A stretch of DNA of 64,000 nucleotides from Confluentibacter citreus (GCF_002807055.1 NZ_NIXN01000003.1:310001-374000), one strand, 5' to 3'. Shown: positions 26,832-36,355, counted from the first letter of the stretch. A program made the numbers and translations. The notes: generated by a model from the sequence alone, not told the origin.

Positions 26832-29321
26832 TTACTTCTTTTTAACAGGAGCCTTTTTAGCAGTTGCTTTCTTTTTTGGAGCGTTTTTATTGATGATGCC
26901 CTTTACGTCATCCAACGTTAATTTAGCAGCATCAACTGTTTTAGGTAATTCAATTTTAGTTTTACCTTTTATAATGGTATGCCTTCCCCATCGTGCCTTT
27001 TCAACTTGAATGCCTTCTTCTTTCCAATTATGAACTACCTTATCTTTTTCTTTCTGGATTTTATCTTCAATGAGTTCTTCAATATCTGAATCAGATAAAT
27101 TGTCCCAGTCATACTTTTTGTTCACATTAATAAACATATTGTCCCATTTAATGAACGGACCAAAACGTCCTTTTCCTTTTTGAACAGGCAATTTTTTGTA
27201 CGTATAAATGGGCGCATCAGCTTCTTCCTTTTCTTTAATCAAAACAATGGCCTCATCCAATTCCACACTCAAAGCTTCAACTCCAGCAGGTAGTGACACA
27301 AACTTATCTCCAAATTTTACATAAGGTCCAAAACGACCATTATTTACTTCTATCTCTTCCCCTTTATATATACCCAGTTTTTTTGGAAGTTGAAATAAAG
27401 CCATTGCATCATCATACGAAATGGTATTTAATTGTTGATCTGGACTTAAACTTGCAAATTGTGGTTTTTCTTCATCATCGGGAGTACCAATTTGAACCAT
27501 GGGTCCGAATTTACCTAAACGCACGCTCACTTGTTTTCCTGTTTTTGGATCGGTTCCTAAAATGCGCTCGCCAGATTCCCTTTCGGCATTTTCCTGAACA
27601 TTTTCAACTTGCGGATGGAAGTCTTTATAAAAATCTTTCATCATTTTAGACCAATCTACTTTTCCTTCAGCAATATCATCAAAATCTTCTTCAACTTTTG
27701 CGGTGAAATTATAATCTAAAATATTCTCAAAATGATTGACTAAAAAGTCGGTGACAATCATTCCAATATCCGTTGGTACTAATTTTCCTTTATCTGAACC
27801 TACTTTCTCACTAAGTTCTTTTTCTTTTAAATTCCCGTTTTTCAGTGTAAGTTGAACATAATTACGCTCCACACCTTCAACAGAACCTTTTTCCACATAG
27901 TTTCTATTTTGGATGGTTGAAATCGTTGGTGCATACGTTGACGGACGACCAATACCTAATTCTTCCAATTGCTTAACCAATGACGCTTCGGTATATCTGT
28001 AAGGCGGACGCGAGTAACGCTCGGTAGCTGTAATATAATTATTAATAAGCACTTCGCCTGTTTTCATTGCTGGCAACATGTCTTCTTGCTCAGTATCCTC
28101 ATCATCGGTACCTTCTAAATAGACTTTTAAAAACCCTTCAAAGGTGATGACTTCACCATTGGCTGTAAACGTTTCTTTATGCGTAGACGCACTAATCTTT
28201 ACGTTGGTTCTTTCCAATTCGGCCTCGCTCATTTGGGAAGCAATGGCACGTTTCCAAATTAAATCGTACAAACGTGCTTGGTCTCTATCAATATCTACGG
28301 AATGTGTAGCAAAATCGGTAGGTCTAATGGCTTCATGGGCTTCCTGGGCACCTTTAGATTTTCCTGTATAGTTTCTTGGTTTACTAAATTTTGGACCATA
28401 GGCACTCTCTATTTCCGCCTTAGCACCATTTCTTGCTTCATCTGATAAATTAACGCTATCCGTTCTCATGTAAGTTATCAATCCCGCTTCGTAAAGGCGT
28501 TGCGCCATGGTCATGGTTTTGCTTACCGAAAAATATAATTTACGTGAGGCTTCCTGTTGTAATGTAGACGTTGTAAATGGTGCTGCCGGTGCTTTTTTAG
28601 CTGGCTTTTTCTCTAATTCGGCAACTTTAAATGCTGCTGATTTATTGGATTCTAAAAATTTATGAGCTTCTTCTTTGGTCTCAAATGTTTTTGGCAGTTT
28701 CGCTTTAAACGTTTTGCCTTCTTCATTGGAAAATTCCGCATCAATTCTATAAGACGCTTCTGTTGTAAATCCTTGGATTTCGCGTTCGCGTTCTACGATC
28801 AATCGCACAGAAACCGATTGCACACGACCAGCAGATAAGCCTCCTTTTACTTTTCTCCATAAAACAGGAGACAATTCATAACCTACAATTCTATCTAGTA
28901 CGCGTCGTGCTTGTTGCGCATCAACTAAATCGTAATCAATACCCCTTGGGTTTTCAATGGCTTTCTGTATGGCAGATTTTGTAATCTCATGAAAAACAAT
29001 GCGTTTGGTTTTTGCTTTATCTAACTTTAAAGTTTCTGCCAAATGCCAAGCTATTGCTTCTCCCTCTCTATCTTCATCACTTGCCAACCAAACCATATCG
29101 GCATTCTTAGCTAAGTCTTTTAATTTCTTAACAACAGCCACTTTATCTTTAGAAACTTCATATTTTGGTTTAAAATCACCATCAACATCTACACCTAATT
29201 CACTTGAAGGCAAATCGGAAATATGTCCAAAACTAGACTCTACTTTAAAATCTTTTCCTAAAAATTTTTCTATCGTTTTTGCTTTCGCTGGTGACTCAAC
29301 TATCACTAAATTCTTCGCCAT
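26832..29321 (-). CDS. topA: DNA topoisomerase I
   Basis: This is the type IA topoisomerase (829 residues) that relaxes negative supercoils. It opens with the TOPRIM domain (NLVIVESPAKAKTIEKFLG, then DEDREGEAIAWH). The active-site tyrosine lies in LITYMRTDS near residue 285. The C-terminal part has topoisomerase C-terminal repeats (GRFGPYVKFGD, GRFGPFIKWDN, ARWGRHTIIKG) instead of Cys4 zinc fingers, and ends in a Lys/Ala-rich tail. A -7-like box TACATTTG on the minus strand (complement of 29341-29348) lies 20 bases before the start. Confidence 0.97.
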   Translation of the reverse strand: MAKNLVIVESPAKAKTIEKFLGKDFKVESSFGHISDLPSSELGVDVDGDFKPKYEVSKDKVAVVKKLKDLAKNADMVWLASDEDREGEAIAWHLAETLKLDKAKTKRIVFHEITKSAIQKAIENPRGIDYDLVDAQQARRVLDRIVGYELSPVLWRKVKGGLSAGRVQSVSVRLIVEREREIQGFTTEASYRIDAEFSNEEGKTFKAKLPKTFETKEEAHKFLESNKSAAFKVAELEKKPAKKAPAAPFTTSTLQQEASRKLYFSVSKTMTMAQRLYEAGLITYMRTDSVNLSDEARNGAKAEIESAYGPKFSKPRNYTGKSKGAQEAHEAIRPTDFATHSVDIDRDQARLYDLIWKRAIASQMSEAELERTNVKISASTHKETFTANGEVITFEGFLKVYLEGTDDEDTEQEDMLPAMKTGEVLINNYITATERYSRPPYRYTEASLVKQLEELGIGRPSTYAPTISTIQNRNYVEKGSVEGVERNYVQLTLKNGNLKEKELSEKVGSDKGKLVPTDIGMIVTDFLVNHFENILDYNFTAKVEEDFDDIAEGKVDWSKMMKDFYKDFHPQVENVQENAERESGERILGTDPKTGKQVSVRLGKFGPMVQIGTPDDEEKPQFASLSPDQQLNTISYDDAMALFQLPKKLGIYKGEEIEVNNGRFGPYVKFGDKFVSLPAGVEALSVELDEAIVLIKEKEEADAPIYTYKKLPVQKGKGRFGPFIKWDNMFINVNKKYDWDNLSDSDIEELIEDKIQKEKDKVVHNWKEEGIQVEKARWGRHTIIKGKTKIELPKTVDAAKLTLDDVKGIINKNAPKKKATAKKAPVKKK

Positions 29322-29462
29322 ACTTGGGTTTTTGAAGGTACAAATGTATATGAAAAAAAGTTTAACTTCCTAATTTTATAAACTAACTCTATTATTTTCA
29401 AATATAAAAAGCCCATATTTTAGGCTTAAAATACAGGCTTCTTAAAATATTGAATTAAAATT

Positions 29463-30248
29463 TTACTCTTGAACAATTCCTATTTCGTCAATAATATGCG
29501 TTTCACTGAAACCGATACATTCTTTGTAAACTTGATAAAATGGTAAATTAATAAACTGCTGTGTCACATATATACCAATAAAACACATTAAAAACCCAAC
29601 TATGCTAGATATAAACCACGCCACGATTACAAGTACAAATGTTATTAACCACTTTTTATTCCCTAGTTTAAATCCGATTTTTACAATATCAGAAGTAGAC
29701 AATTCGGGATTAAAAGCATAAATAACAATCATATAAGCCATGGGAATCATTGCATAAAAAATTGGCAAAACACAAAGCAACAGTGCTAAAAAACTTATAC
29801 CCATTAAGATGAAACTTAAAGTAATGGTCTTCTTTAAATACCTCTTTTTTAAGAAGAAAAAATAATCATCTGATTGATTCAATTCTAAATCCTTGCTTTT
29901 AACGATTCTAAAGTAAGCTGCTTTCAATCCAATAGTTATTACCAACACCCCTATAATCATAAACAAAAATAATATCCCCGATACTATTAAGGCAAAAACG
30001 CCAAGCCCTTCTATTTCTGTAAAATCTCCATTACCATTAAAAAATTCCGGACTTAATACACCTAAGGCAATTAAAGGGATATAAGCTATTATGTAGAAAG
30101 GAATTATTAAAACTACACTTAATAAAAGGGCTACCAATCCTTGAACCCAAGTCTTTTTAAATAAATCAATAGATTGGTTAAAAATAGTACCAAAGTCTAG
30201 TGCCTTTGCGTGATCTATTTTTGTTAGTAAAAGGTGATATTTATTCAT
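29463..30248 (-). CDS. Multi-pass membrane protein, unknown function (paralogue 1)
   Basis: The protein (261 residues) has about six hydrophobic segments. A soluble N-terminus AKALDFGTIFNQSIDLFKKTW precedes the first helix, and the last helices follow FKLGNKKWLITF. Near-identical landmarks occur in the next gene (LDFGDII, SIELFKKVW, LGNKKWLITF, GFDETNAIDEIG), so the two are tandem duplicates. Bacteroidota homologues have sometimes been labelled beta-carotene monooxygenase, which the sequence does not support. Function is unknown. It is 23 bp downstream of its paralogue. Confidence 0.8.
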   Translation of the reverse strand: MNKYHLLLTKIDHAKALDFGTIFNQSIDLFKKTWVQGLVALLLSVVLIIPFYIIAYIPLIALGVLSPEFFNGNGDFTEIEGLGVFALIVSGILFLFMIIGVLVITIGLKAAYFRIVKSKDLELNQSDDYFFFLKKRYLKKTITLSFILMGISFLALLLCVLPIFYAMIPMAYMIVIYAFNPELSTSDIVKIGFKLGNKKWLITFVLVIVAWFISSIVGFLMCFIGIYVTQQFINLPFYQVYKECIGFSETHIIDEIGIVQE

Positions 30249-30271
30249 ATCATATTTATTAAAAAGGTTAG

Positions 30272-31042
30272 TTAAAATTCGTCATTCATGCCAATTTCAT
30301 CAATAGCATTCGTTTCGTCAAAACCAATAGCGTCTTTATAAATTAAAAACGACGGCAAATAAATAATGGACATGGTGAAAACAATACCAATAACACAACC
30401 AAAAATCCCTAACATTGCTATTATTCCCGCCACAAACATAGTCCCAAAAGTTATTAACCATTTCTTGTTCCCTAAAGCAAAACTAGCCTTAACGATGTCC
30501 ATCTCGCTTAAATCTGGATTATTGGCTAATATTACCGCAAAATAAGATAAAGGCACAAACACATATATATAAGGAATAAAACATAATAATTGGGCAACAG
30601 TTGTTATGGCCGTGTAAATAATGCCTAACATAAATACTTTTGTGAAATATTCTTTCTTAAAAAAATAAAAATAATCTTCATGCCCATTTTCATCCAACAT
30701 TGTTTGTTTACATATTCTGTAGAATGCAGCAACAAATGCCAGATTCAACGTAGAAACAAGCATGTTTTGAGGAATACCATAAAGAGCATTTGACGAATAA
30801 AAACTAGCAATGCCTTTAAAATCAAACCCATTACTAAACACACTTTGGTCTAAAGCTGGAGCCAAGCCAATCAAACTAAACAGAAAGCTTATACAAATAA
30901 CAGAAATTAATACAAACAGCACCACAACTAAACCTTTCAACCAAACTTTTTTAAATAACTCAATGGAGTTACTAATAATGTCTCCAAAATCTAATTCTTT
31001 AGCATTGTTTATTCTATATAATAAATTATCAAGATGATTCAT
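30272..31042 (-). CDS. Multi-pass membrane protein, unknown function (paralogue 2)
   Basis: The protein (256 residues) has the same plan as the gene at 29463-30248: amphipathic start AKELDFGDIISNSIELFKKVWLKGL, about six hydrophobic segments, the block ALGNKKWLITFGTMF, and an ending YKDAIGFDETNAIDEIG. It is first in a two-gene unit and divergent from miaB (153 bp spacer with a dyad at 31121-31137). No enzymatic motif is visible. A membrane scaffold or transport role is possible but unproven. Confidence 0.8.
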   Translation of the reverse strand: MNHLDNLLYRINNAKELDFGDIISNSIELFKKVWLKGLVVVLFVLISVICISFLFSLIGLAPALDQSVFSNGFDFKGIASFYSSNALYGIPQNMLVSTLNLAFVAAFYRICKQTMLDENGHEDYFYFFKKEYFTKVFMLGIIYTAITTVAQLLCFIPYIYVFVPLSYFAVILANNPDLSEMDIVKASFALGNKKWLITFGTMFVAGIIAMLGIFGCVIGIVFTMSIIYLPSFLIYKDAIGFDETNAIDEIGMNDEF

Positions 31043-31120
31043 TTTTTTTTATTGTGGTTAGCGGAACACCAAAGTAAGCGTTTTCCCAAATATTTAACAA
31101 AAAATTATCTCATTTTAAAA

Positions 31121-31161
31121 TATGACAGTTTGTCATAAAACACAAATAAGTTGTATCTTTG
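31121..31161 (+). promoter_or_regulatory. miaB promoter with overlapping palindrome
   Basis: TTG (31130-31132), 21 bases, TATCTTTG (31154-31161) fits the Bacteroidota promoter. The perfect dyad TATGACA-GTT-TGTCATA (31121-31137) covers the -33 element, so a bound repressor would block it. Confidence 0.68.
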
Positions 31162-31195
31162 CACACTTATTGACTGCTACCCCATTCAGTAAATT

Positions 31196-32644
31196 ATGGA
31201 AAAAATAATAGACGAAAACAAACAAGGCGAAACGCTGGTTCTAGACCAAAAAGAAGGCAATAAACGTAAGCTTTTTATTGAAAGTTACGGCTGTGCCATG
31301 AATTTTAGCGATAGTGAAATTGTAGCTTCTATTTTGGCCACTGCTGGATTTAATACCACCCAAAATTTAGAGGATGCCGATTTGGTTTTGGTAAATACCT
31401 GTTCTATACGTGATAAAGCGGAACAAACCGTACGCAAACGTTTAGAAAAATATAATGCGGTAAAACGAGATTTAAACCCTAAAATGAAAGTAGGTGTTTT
31501 GGGTTGTATGGCAGAACGGCTAAAAACAAAATTCCTTGAAGAAGAAAAAATAGTTGATTTAGTAGTTGGTCCTGATGCCTATAAAGATTTACCTAATTTA
31601 TTGGCTGAAGTTGATGAAGGTAGAGACGCTATCAATGTCATCCTCTCAAAAGAAGAAACTTATGGCGATATTTCCCCAGTTCGTTTAAACAGTAATGGTG
31701 TCACCGCATTTGTATCCATTACCCGCGGTTGCGATAATATGTGCACCTTTTGTGTGGTGCCTTTTACACGCGGACGTGAGCGCAGTAGAGACCCGCAAAG
31801 CATTATTGAAGAAATGAACGACTTATGGCATAGAGGCTTCAAAGAAATCACATTGCTTGGTCAAAATGTAGATAGTTATCTTTGGTATGGTGGTGGTTTA
31901 AAAAAGGATTTTGATAAAGCCTCGGAGTTCCAAAAGGCTACCGCAGTCACTTTCTCTAATCTATTAGAACTTTGTGCTAAAACGCAGCCAAAAATGCGCA
32001 TTCGGTTTTCAACATCAAATCCACAAGATTTAACGTTGGATGTTGTTGAAACCATGGCTAAATACCAAAATATTTGCAATCACATTCATTTACCGGTACA
32101 AAGTGGCAGCAACCGTATTTTAAAGGAAATGAATCGTTTACATACCCGGGAAGATTATATGGGATTGATTGATAATATTCGTAAAATAATCCCAGATTGC
32201 GCCATCAGTCAAGATATGATTGTTGGTTTCCCAACCGAAACAGAAACCGATTTTCAAGACACCGTGTCCTTAATGGATTATGTAAAATATAATTTTGGTT
32301 ATATGTTTACCTATTCTGAACGCCCAGGCACTATGGCGGAACGTAAAATGAAAGATGATGTGCCAGAGGAAGTAAAAAAACGTCGCTTGCAAGACATTGT
32401 CGATTTACAAAGAGAACATAGTGAGATTAGAACAAAAGAATACCTACATACGGTGGTTGAGGTTTTAATTGAAAAAGAATCAAAAAAATCGATTACCCAA
32501 TGGTCTGGCAGAACGCCTCAAAATATCGTTGCGGTGTTTCCTAAAGAACATTACAAAGTAGGTGATTTTGTAAACGTAAAAGTTACCGATTGTACCAGTG
32601 CGACCTTAATTGGTGAAGCTATTGGATTATCAATGAACAATTAA
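31196..32644 (+). CDS. miaB: tRNA-2-methylthio-N6-dimethylallyladenosine synthase
   Basis: This radical-SAM methylthiotransferase (482 residues) modifies A37 of tRNAs reading UNN codons. The N-terminal UPF0004 domain has its three cluster cysteines in ESYGCAMN, VNTCSIRD and LGCMAERL. The radical-SAM motif is RGCDNMCTFCVVPFTRGRERSR. A TRAM domain ends the protein (VLIEKESKKS... GDFVNVKVTDC). A strong promoter with an overlapping palindrome precedes it, and a sigma-54-type activator follows 67 bp downstream on the same strand. Confidence 0.97.
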   Translation: MEKIIDENKQGETLVLDQKEGNKRKLFIESYGCAMNFSDSEIVASILATAGFNTTQNLEDADLVLVNTCSIRDKAEQTVRKRLEKYNAVKRDLNPKMKVGVLGCMAERLKTKFLEEEKIVDLVVGPDAYKDLPNLLAEVDEGRDAINVILSKEETYGDISPVRLNSNGVTAFVSITRGCDNMCTFCVVPFTRGRERSRDPQSIIEEMNDLWHRGFKEITLLGQNVDSYLWYGGGLKKDFDKASEFQKATAVTFSNLLELCAKTQPKMRIRFSTSNPQDLTLDVVETMAKYQNICNHIHLPVQSGSNRILKEMNRLHTREDYMGLIDNIRKIIPDCAISQDMIVGFPTETETDFQDTVSLMDYVKYNFGYMFTYSERPGTMAERKMKDDVPEEVKKRRLQDIVDLQREHSEIRTKEYLHTVVEVLIEKESKKSITQWSGRTPQNIVAVFPKEHYKVGDFVNVKVTDCTSATLIGEAIGLSMNN

Positions 32645-32711
32645 CAATGAAAAGCAGTTATATGAATTTGATTATATTTTTAACTTTTCACTTTTAATTT
32701 TTAACTTATAA

Positions 32712-33971
32712 ATGGAATCAGTACAAGCCATAAAACAACGTTTTGGTATTATTGGGAACAGTGATACACTTAACCGTGCTATAGAAAAAGCCATTCAAGT
32801 AGCACCTACCGACATTTCTGTTTTGGTTACTGGAGAAAGCGGTGTTGGTAAGGAAAGCATTCCTAAAATCATCCATCAATTATCGCACAGAAAACACAAT
32901 AAATACATTGCCGTAAACTGTGGAGCAATCCCAGAAGGCACTATAGATAGCGAACTTTTTGGTCATGAAAAAGGCTCTTTTACTGGAGCTACCCAAACCC
33001 GTGAAGGGTATTTTGAGGTTGCCGATGGTGGTACTATTTTTTTGGATGAAGTTGGCGAATTACCTCTTACAACCCAAGTACGTTTATTGCGCGTTCTAGA
33101 AAATGGTGAATTTTTAAAGGTTGGCTCCAGTAAAGTACAAAAAACCAATGTACGCATTGTGGCAGCCACCAATGCCAACATGTTCCAATCTATTGAAAAA
33201 GGAACTTTTAGAGAAGATTTATACTACCGCTTAAGCACGGTGGACATCCATTTGCCACCCCTACGCGAACGACAAGAAGATATACATTTGTTGTTCAGAA
33301 AGTTTGCCAGCGATTTTGCTTTAAAATACAAAATGCCAACGGTCAAACTATCCGATGCTGCCGTACAGGTACTTTTAAAACACCGTTGGAGCGGTAATAT
33401 CCGTCAGTTACGAAATATTGCAGAACAAATTTCTGTTTTAGAACACAACAGAACCATAAGTGCCGAAGCCTTAAAAGCCTATTTGCCAACCTCGGGGAGT
33501 AATTTACCGGCTGTGATAAAAACATCTAAGTCGGAAAGTGATTTTAGTAGTGAAAGAGAGATTTTATATAAAGTGCTGTTTGACATGAAAAGTGATTTAA
33601 ACGATTTAAAAAAACTCACTTTAGAACTCATGAAGAACGGAAACACTAAAGATGTTGAAAAAAACAACGAAAGCTTAATCCAGAAAATATACGGCAATAA
33701 TGATGAGGAAGATTATGAGGAAGCCCTAGAGGAAGACGTTTTATCTATTCCAGAACAAACAGCACTAACTCCCGAAATTTCCAACAAACCAGATAAGTAT
33801 CATTTTGCTGAAGAGATTGAAGAAGAAGAAACACTCTCGCTTCATGACAAAGAATTGGAATTAATAAAAAAATCGCTTGAACGTCACGACGGAAAGCGTA
33901 AATTAGCCGCCGCAGAGCTTGGTATTAGCGAACGTACCTTGTATAGAAAGATTAAACAATATGATTTGTAA
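32712..33971 (+). CDS. Sigma-54-dependent transcriptional activator without receiver domain
   Basis: The protein (419 residues) begins almost directly with the AAA+ sigma-54 interaction domain: Walker A GESGVGKE (41-48), the sigma-54 contact loop GSFTGA (88-93, a variant of GAFTGA) and Walker B IFLDEVGELP (109-118). An acidic linker rich in Asp/Glu follows (about residues 320-380), then a Fis-type HTH, KLAAAELGISERTLYRKI. There is no N-terminal receiver, GAF or PAS domain, so its activity must be set by level or by partners. It sits between miaB and lptE, a conserved flavobacterial order. Targets are unknown. Confidence 0.92.
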   Translation: MESVQAIKQRFGIIGNSDTLNRAIEKAIQVAPTDISVLVTGESGVGKESIPKIIHQLSHRKHNKYIAVNCGAIPEGTIDSELFGHEKGSFTGATQTREGYFEVADGGTIFLDEVGELPLTTQVRLLRVLENGEFLKVGSSKVQKTNVRIVAATNANMFQSIEKGTFREDLYYRLSTVDIHLPPLRERQEDIHLLFRKFASDFALKYKMPTVKLSDAAVQVLLKHRWSGNIRQLRNIAEQISVLEHNRTISAEALKAYLPTSGSNLPAVIKTSKSESDFSSEREILYKVLFDMKSDLNDLKKLTLELMKNGNTKDVEKNNESLIQKIYGNNDEEDYEEALEEDVLSIPEQTALTPEISNKPDKYHFAEEIEEEETLSLHDKELELIKKSLERHDGKRKLAAAELGISERTLYRKIKQYDL

Positions 33972-34006
33972 TTTCAAGTTTAATTAAAACAGATCATTAT
34001 ACATAT

Positions 34007-34513
34007 ATGAAACCATTAAAATTCATTGTATTACTATTAATAGCTTCAGGTTTGGTCGGCTGTGGGTTTTATTCATTTACAGGAGCATCCATATCATCAA
34101 AAACCAAAACATTTCAGGTCAATCGTTTTGAAAACAATTCGCTATTGGTAGAACCTGGATTGGAAGTAGATTTCAGAAATGCGCTCATAGCAATATTAGA
34201 AAACCAAACAAATTTAACCAATGTTAATTCCAATGGTGATATTGTTTATGAAGGCGAGATAGTTGACTATAGAATTTCACCTACTACGGCAACAGCCGAA
34301 CAAACTGCTGCCCAAAACAGATTAACCATCACTGTAAGAGTTCACTTTTACGATAAAAATGATGAAGAAGCTGAGTTTGATACACCTTTTACATTTTTTT
34401 ATGACTATGCTGGTAGTGCCCAATTAGTAGGCGGTCAGAAATCCACGGCTATAGAAGAAATTTTTGAACGTATTACCCAAGATATATTCAATGCATCTTT
34501 GGCTAAATGGTAG
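34007..34513 (+). CDS. lptE: LPS-assembly lipoprotein LptE
   Basis: The 168-residue protein has a lipobox (ASGLVGC) followed by GFYSFTGASI, the usual start of the Bacteroidota LptE family. LptE plugs the LptD barrel and helps place lipopolysaccharide in the outer leaflet. Further family features are QVNRFENNSLLVEPGLEVDF and a C-terminal RITQDIFNASLAKW. It lies 35 bp after the sigma-54 activator and upstream of the TPR and secG genes. Confidence 0.9.
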   Translation: MKPLKFIVLLLIASGLVGCGFYSFTGASISSKTKTFQVNRFENNSLLVEPGLEVDFRNALIAILENQTNLTNVNSNGDIVYEGEIVDYRISPTTATAEQTAAQNRLTITVRVHFYDKNDEEAEFDTPFTFFYDYAGSAQLVGGQKSTAIEEIFERITQDIFNASLAKW

Positions 34514-34590
34514 TTTCTGTTGAGTTGTTTGACGTTAAGTTGTATGAACAAACATATTTATTGCAAAAAAAAGTTTGAAAACTTAATAAT

Positions 34591-35565
34591 TTGAATAAGC
34601 AAGAGTTTACATATTTACTATCAAATCCAGCTGCTATAACTGGATATCAAACTAGTGCCATACATTCGATTATTAAAGCATACCCTTATTTTCAATCAGC
34701 AAGAGCTTTATACCTTAAAGGATTAAAAAATCAGGAAAGTTTTAAATACAATCAAGAACTTAAAACGGCAGCAGCTTATACGGCAGATAGAAGTATATTA
34801 TTCGATTTTATAACCTCCGAAGCTTTTATTCAAAACGAAATATCCCAAATCATCAAGCAAAATGATGAATACCTGAAAACTATAGACGTATCTATAGAAG
34901 ATATTTCAGTGAATAAACGGGTGACCATTGATGATCGGTTGAAGCAACAAATCATGGACACCACCGGTGTGTTAGACCCTACATTATTTGAGCCTAAAGA
35001 AGAACGTATTAAAACGGTAGTTCCGTTTAGCTTAGACTCTACTCATGTTATTGAAGAAACAAGAGCAGATAACACTCAGCAACAAGAGATGTCCGCAAGT
35101 GATATTTTAAAGCTTGGAAAACCCTTAGAGTTTGATAAACGTGAATCGCATTCGTTTACTGAGTGGCTTAAGCTGACTCGATTTAGACCTATAAAAAGAG
35201 ATAGCGACACTGTTGAAATACCTCAACCAGAAAATAAAGAACCTGAAATTTCGAATGAAATAATGGTAGAAGACAATTTTGAGAAGACAATGAAGTTTAA
35301 ACTCATTGATAAATTCATTTCTCAAAATCCTAAAATAGATCCAAGAACACCTGCGAACCTAAAACTCAATCTGGCAAAATTGCAAAATATTCAACCAGAA
35401 GAGTTAATGACAGAGACTTTGGCACGTATTTATGTAGAGCAAAAAAACTATTCAAAAGCAATTCAATCTTATAAAATTTTAAGTTTGAAATATCCAGAAA
35501 AAAGTAGTTTCTTTGCAATCCAAATTAAAGCAGTAGAAGAATTACAAGAACAAAATAATAAGTAA
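34591..35565 (+). CDS. TPR-containing protein of unknown function, TTG start
   Basis: The protein is 324 residues and starts at TTG 34591: an in-frame stop lies at 34576-34578, no ATG lies between, and the first in-frame ATG is far inside. The N-terminal domain (EFTYLLSNPAAITGYQTSAI, IIKAYPYFQSARALYLKGLK) is a helical domain known only from flavobacterial homologues. The C-terminus carries one tetratricopeptide-like hairpin (TLARIYVEQKNYSKAIQSYKIL). It is 2 bp upstream of secG, so is probably co-translated. A role in assembly at the inner membrane is speculative. Confidence 0.85.
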   Translation: MNKQEFTYLLSNPAAITGYQTSAIHSIIKAYPYFQSARALYLKGLKNQESFKYNQELKTAAAYTADRSILFDFITSEAFIQNEISQIIKQNDEYLKTIDVSIEDISVNKRVTIDDRLKQQIMDTTGVLDPTLFEPKEERIKTVVPFSLDSTHVIEETRADNTQQQEMSASDILKLGKPLEFDKRESHSFTEWLKLTRFRPIKRDSDTVEIPQPENKEPEISNEIMVEDNFEKTMKFKLIDKFISQNPKIDPRTPANLKLNLAKLQNIQPEELMTETLARIYVEQKNYSKAIQSYKILSLKYPEKSSFFAIQIKAVEELQEQNNK

Positions 35566-35567
35566 TA

Positions 35568-35930
35568 ATGAGCACATTTTCAATATTTTTAGCACTGATT
35601 GTTATCGTAGCATTTTTATTAATAGTCGTAATAATGGTGCAAAACCCTAAAGGAGGTGGATTATCTTCATCTTTTGGCGGTGGTGGCAACCAACAATTAG
35701 GTGGCGTAAAAAAAACAACCGACTTTTTAGATAAAAGCACATGGACCTTGGCTACTATCCTGTTGGTATTAATCTTAGTTTCTAATGTTGCCATAAATAG
35801 AGGCATACAAAATGCAGATTCAAAAGCCTTGGATATCGATCCAACGGCACAACCTTTAGATCAAACACCTCCGGTACAACCCTTACCAACCCCTACAACA
35901 AGTGAACCAGCAGCCGAGACAACAGAATAG
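35568..35930 (+). CDS. secG: Preprotein translocase subunit SecG
   Basis: SecG (120 residues) has two membrane helices (FLALIVIVAFLLIVVIMVQ and TLATILLVLILVSNVA) separated by the diagnostic loop QNPKGGGLSSSFGGGGNQQLGG. It ends in a Pro/Thr/Glu-rich tail, as in other Bacteroidota. It stabilises SecYEG during export. It is 2 bp downstream of the TPR gene and is followed by a terminator. Confidence 0.96.
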   Translation: MSTFSIFLALIVIVAFLLIVVIMVQNPKGGGLSSSFGGGGNQQLGGVKKTTDFLDKSTWTLATILLVLILVSNVAINRGIQNADSKALDIDPTAQPLDQTPPVQPLPTPTTSEPAAETTE

Positions 35931-35952
35931 TCACGGTTCTTATAAATAAATA

Positions 35953-35981
35953 AAAATGCCAACTTGAACCGTTGGCATTTT
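35953..35981 (+). terminator. Terminator after secG
   Basis: An 11-bp stem AAAATGCCAAC / GTTGGCATTTT with a 7-base loop and a following T run lies 22 bases after the secG stop. Confidence 0.82.
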
Positions 35982-36012
35982 TTATTTCTGCAAGTTTGTC
36001 AGTTTACAGCTA

Positions 36013-36028
36013 TTGGCACACTTTTAGA
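36013..36028 (+). promoter_or_regulatory. Sigma-54-like element ahead of groES
   Basis: TTGGCAC (36013-36019) fits the -24 half of a sigma-54 promoter, and the expected -12 dinucleotide, ten bases after GG, is GA rather than GC. No CIRCE repeat is present. The ATG follows at 36080. Confidence 0.35.
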
Positions 36029-36079
36029 CTAGTATATCAACATTAAATAATAACTTAATAATTTAAAACGTATAATCAC

Positions 36080-36355
36080 ATGGGATTAAACATTAAACCA
36101 TTAGCAGATAGAGTCCTTATAGAACCTGCTGCCGCTGAAACCAAAACAGCATCAGGAATCATCATTCCAGACAACGCTAAAGAAAAACCACAAAGAGGAA
36201 CCGTAGTAGCTGCCGGAAAAGGCACAAAAGACGAGCCTATTACTGTTAAAGTTGGCGATACTGTGCTTTATGGAAAATATGCTGGTACAGAACTTAAATT
36301 AGAAGGTAAAGACTATTTAATCATGCGTGAAAGCGACATTCTTGCAATTGTTTAA
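36080..36355 (+). CDS. groES: Co-chaperonin GroES
   Basis: GroES (91 residues) has the standard motifs [39 protein letters not shown] and [23 protein letters not shown]. It caps the GroEL ring in protein folding. It is followed by groEL after 112 bp that hold two palindromic repeats. The length is normal. Confidence 0.98.
   Translation: MGLNIKPLADRVLIEPAAAETKTASGIIIPDNAKEKPQRGTVVAAGKGTKDEPITVKVGDTVLYGKYAGTELKLEGKDYLIMRESDILAIV

Noticed and set aside
29463-31042. Old database label beta-carotene 15,15'-monooxygenase for the tandem membrane proteins
   Set aside because: No His iron-ligand pattern or oxygenase motif is visible. The proteins are small multi-pass membrane proteins, so the label looks like a carried-over error.
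35982-36079. CIRCE/HrcA site before groES
   Set aside because: No TTAGCACTC-N9-GAGTGCTAA repeat is present. The only notable element is the sigma-54-like TTGGCAC.
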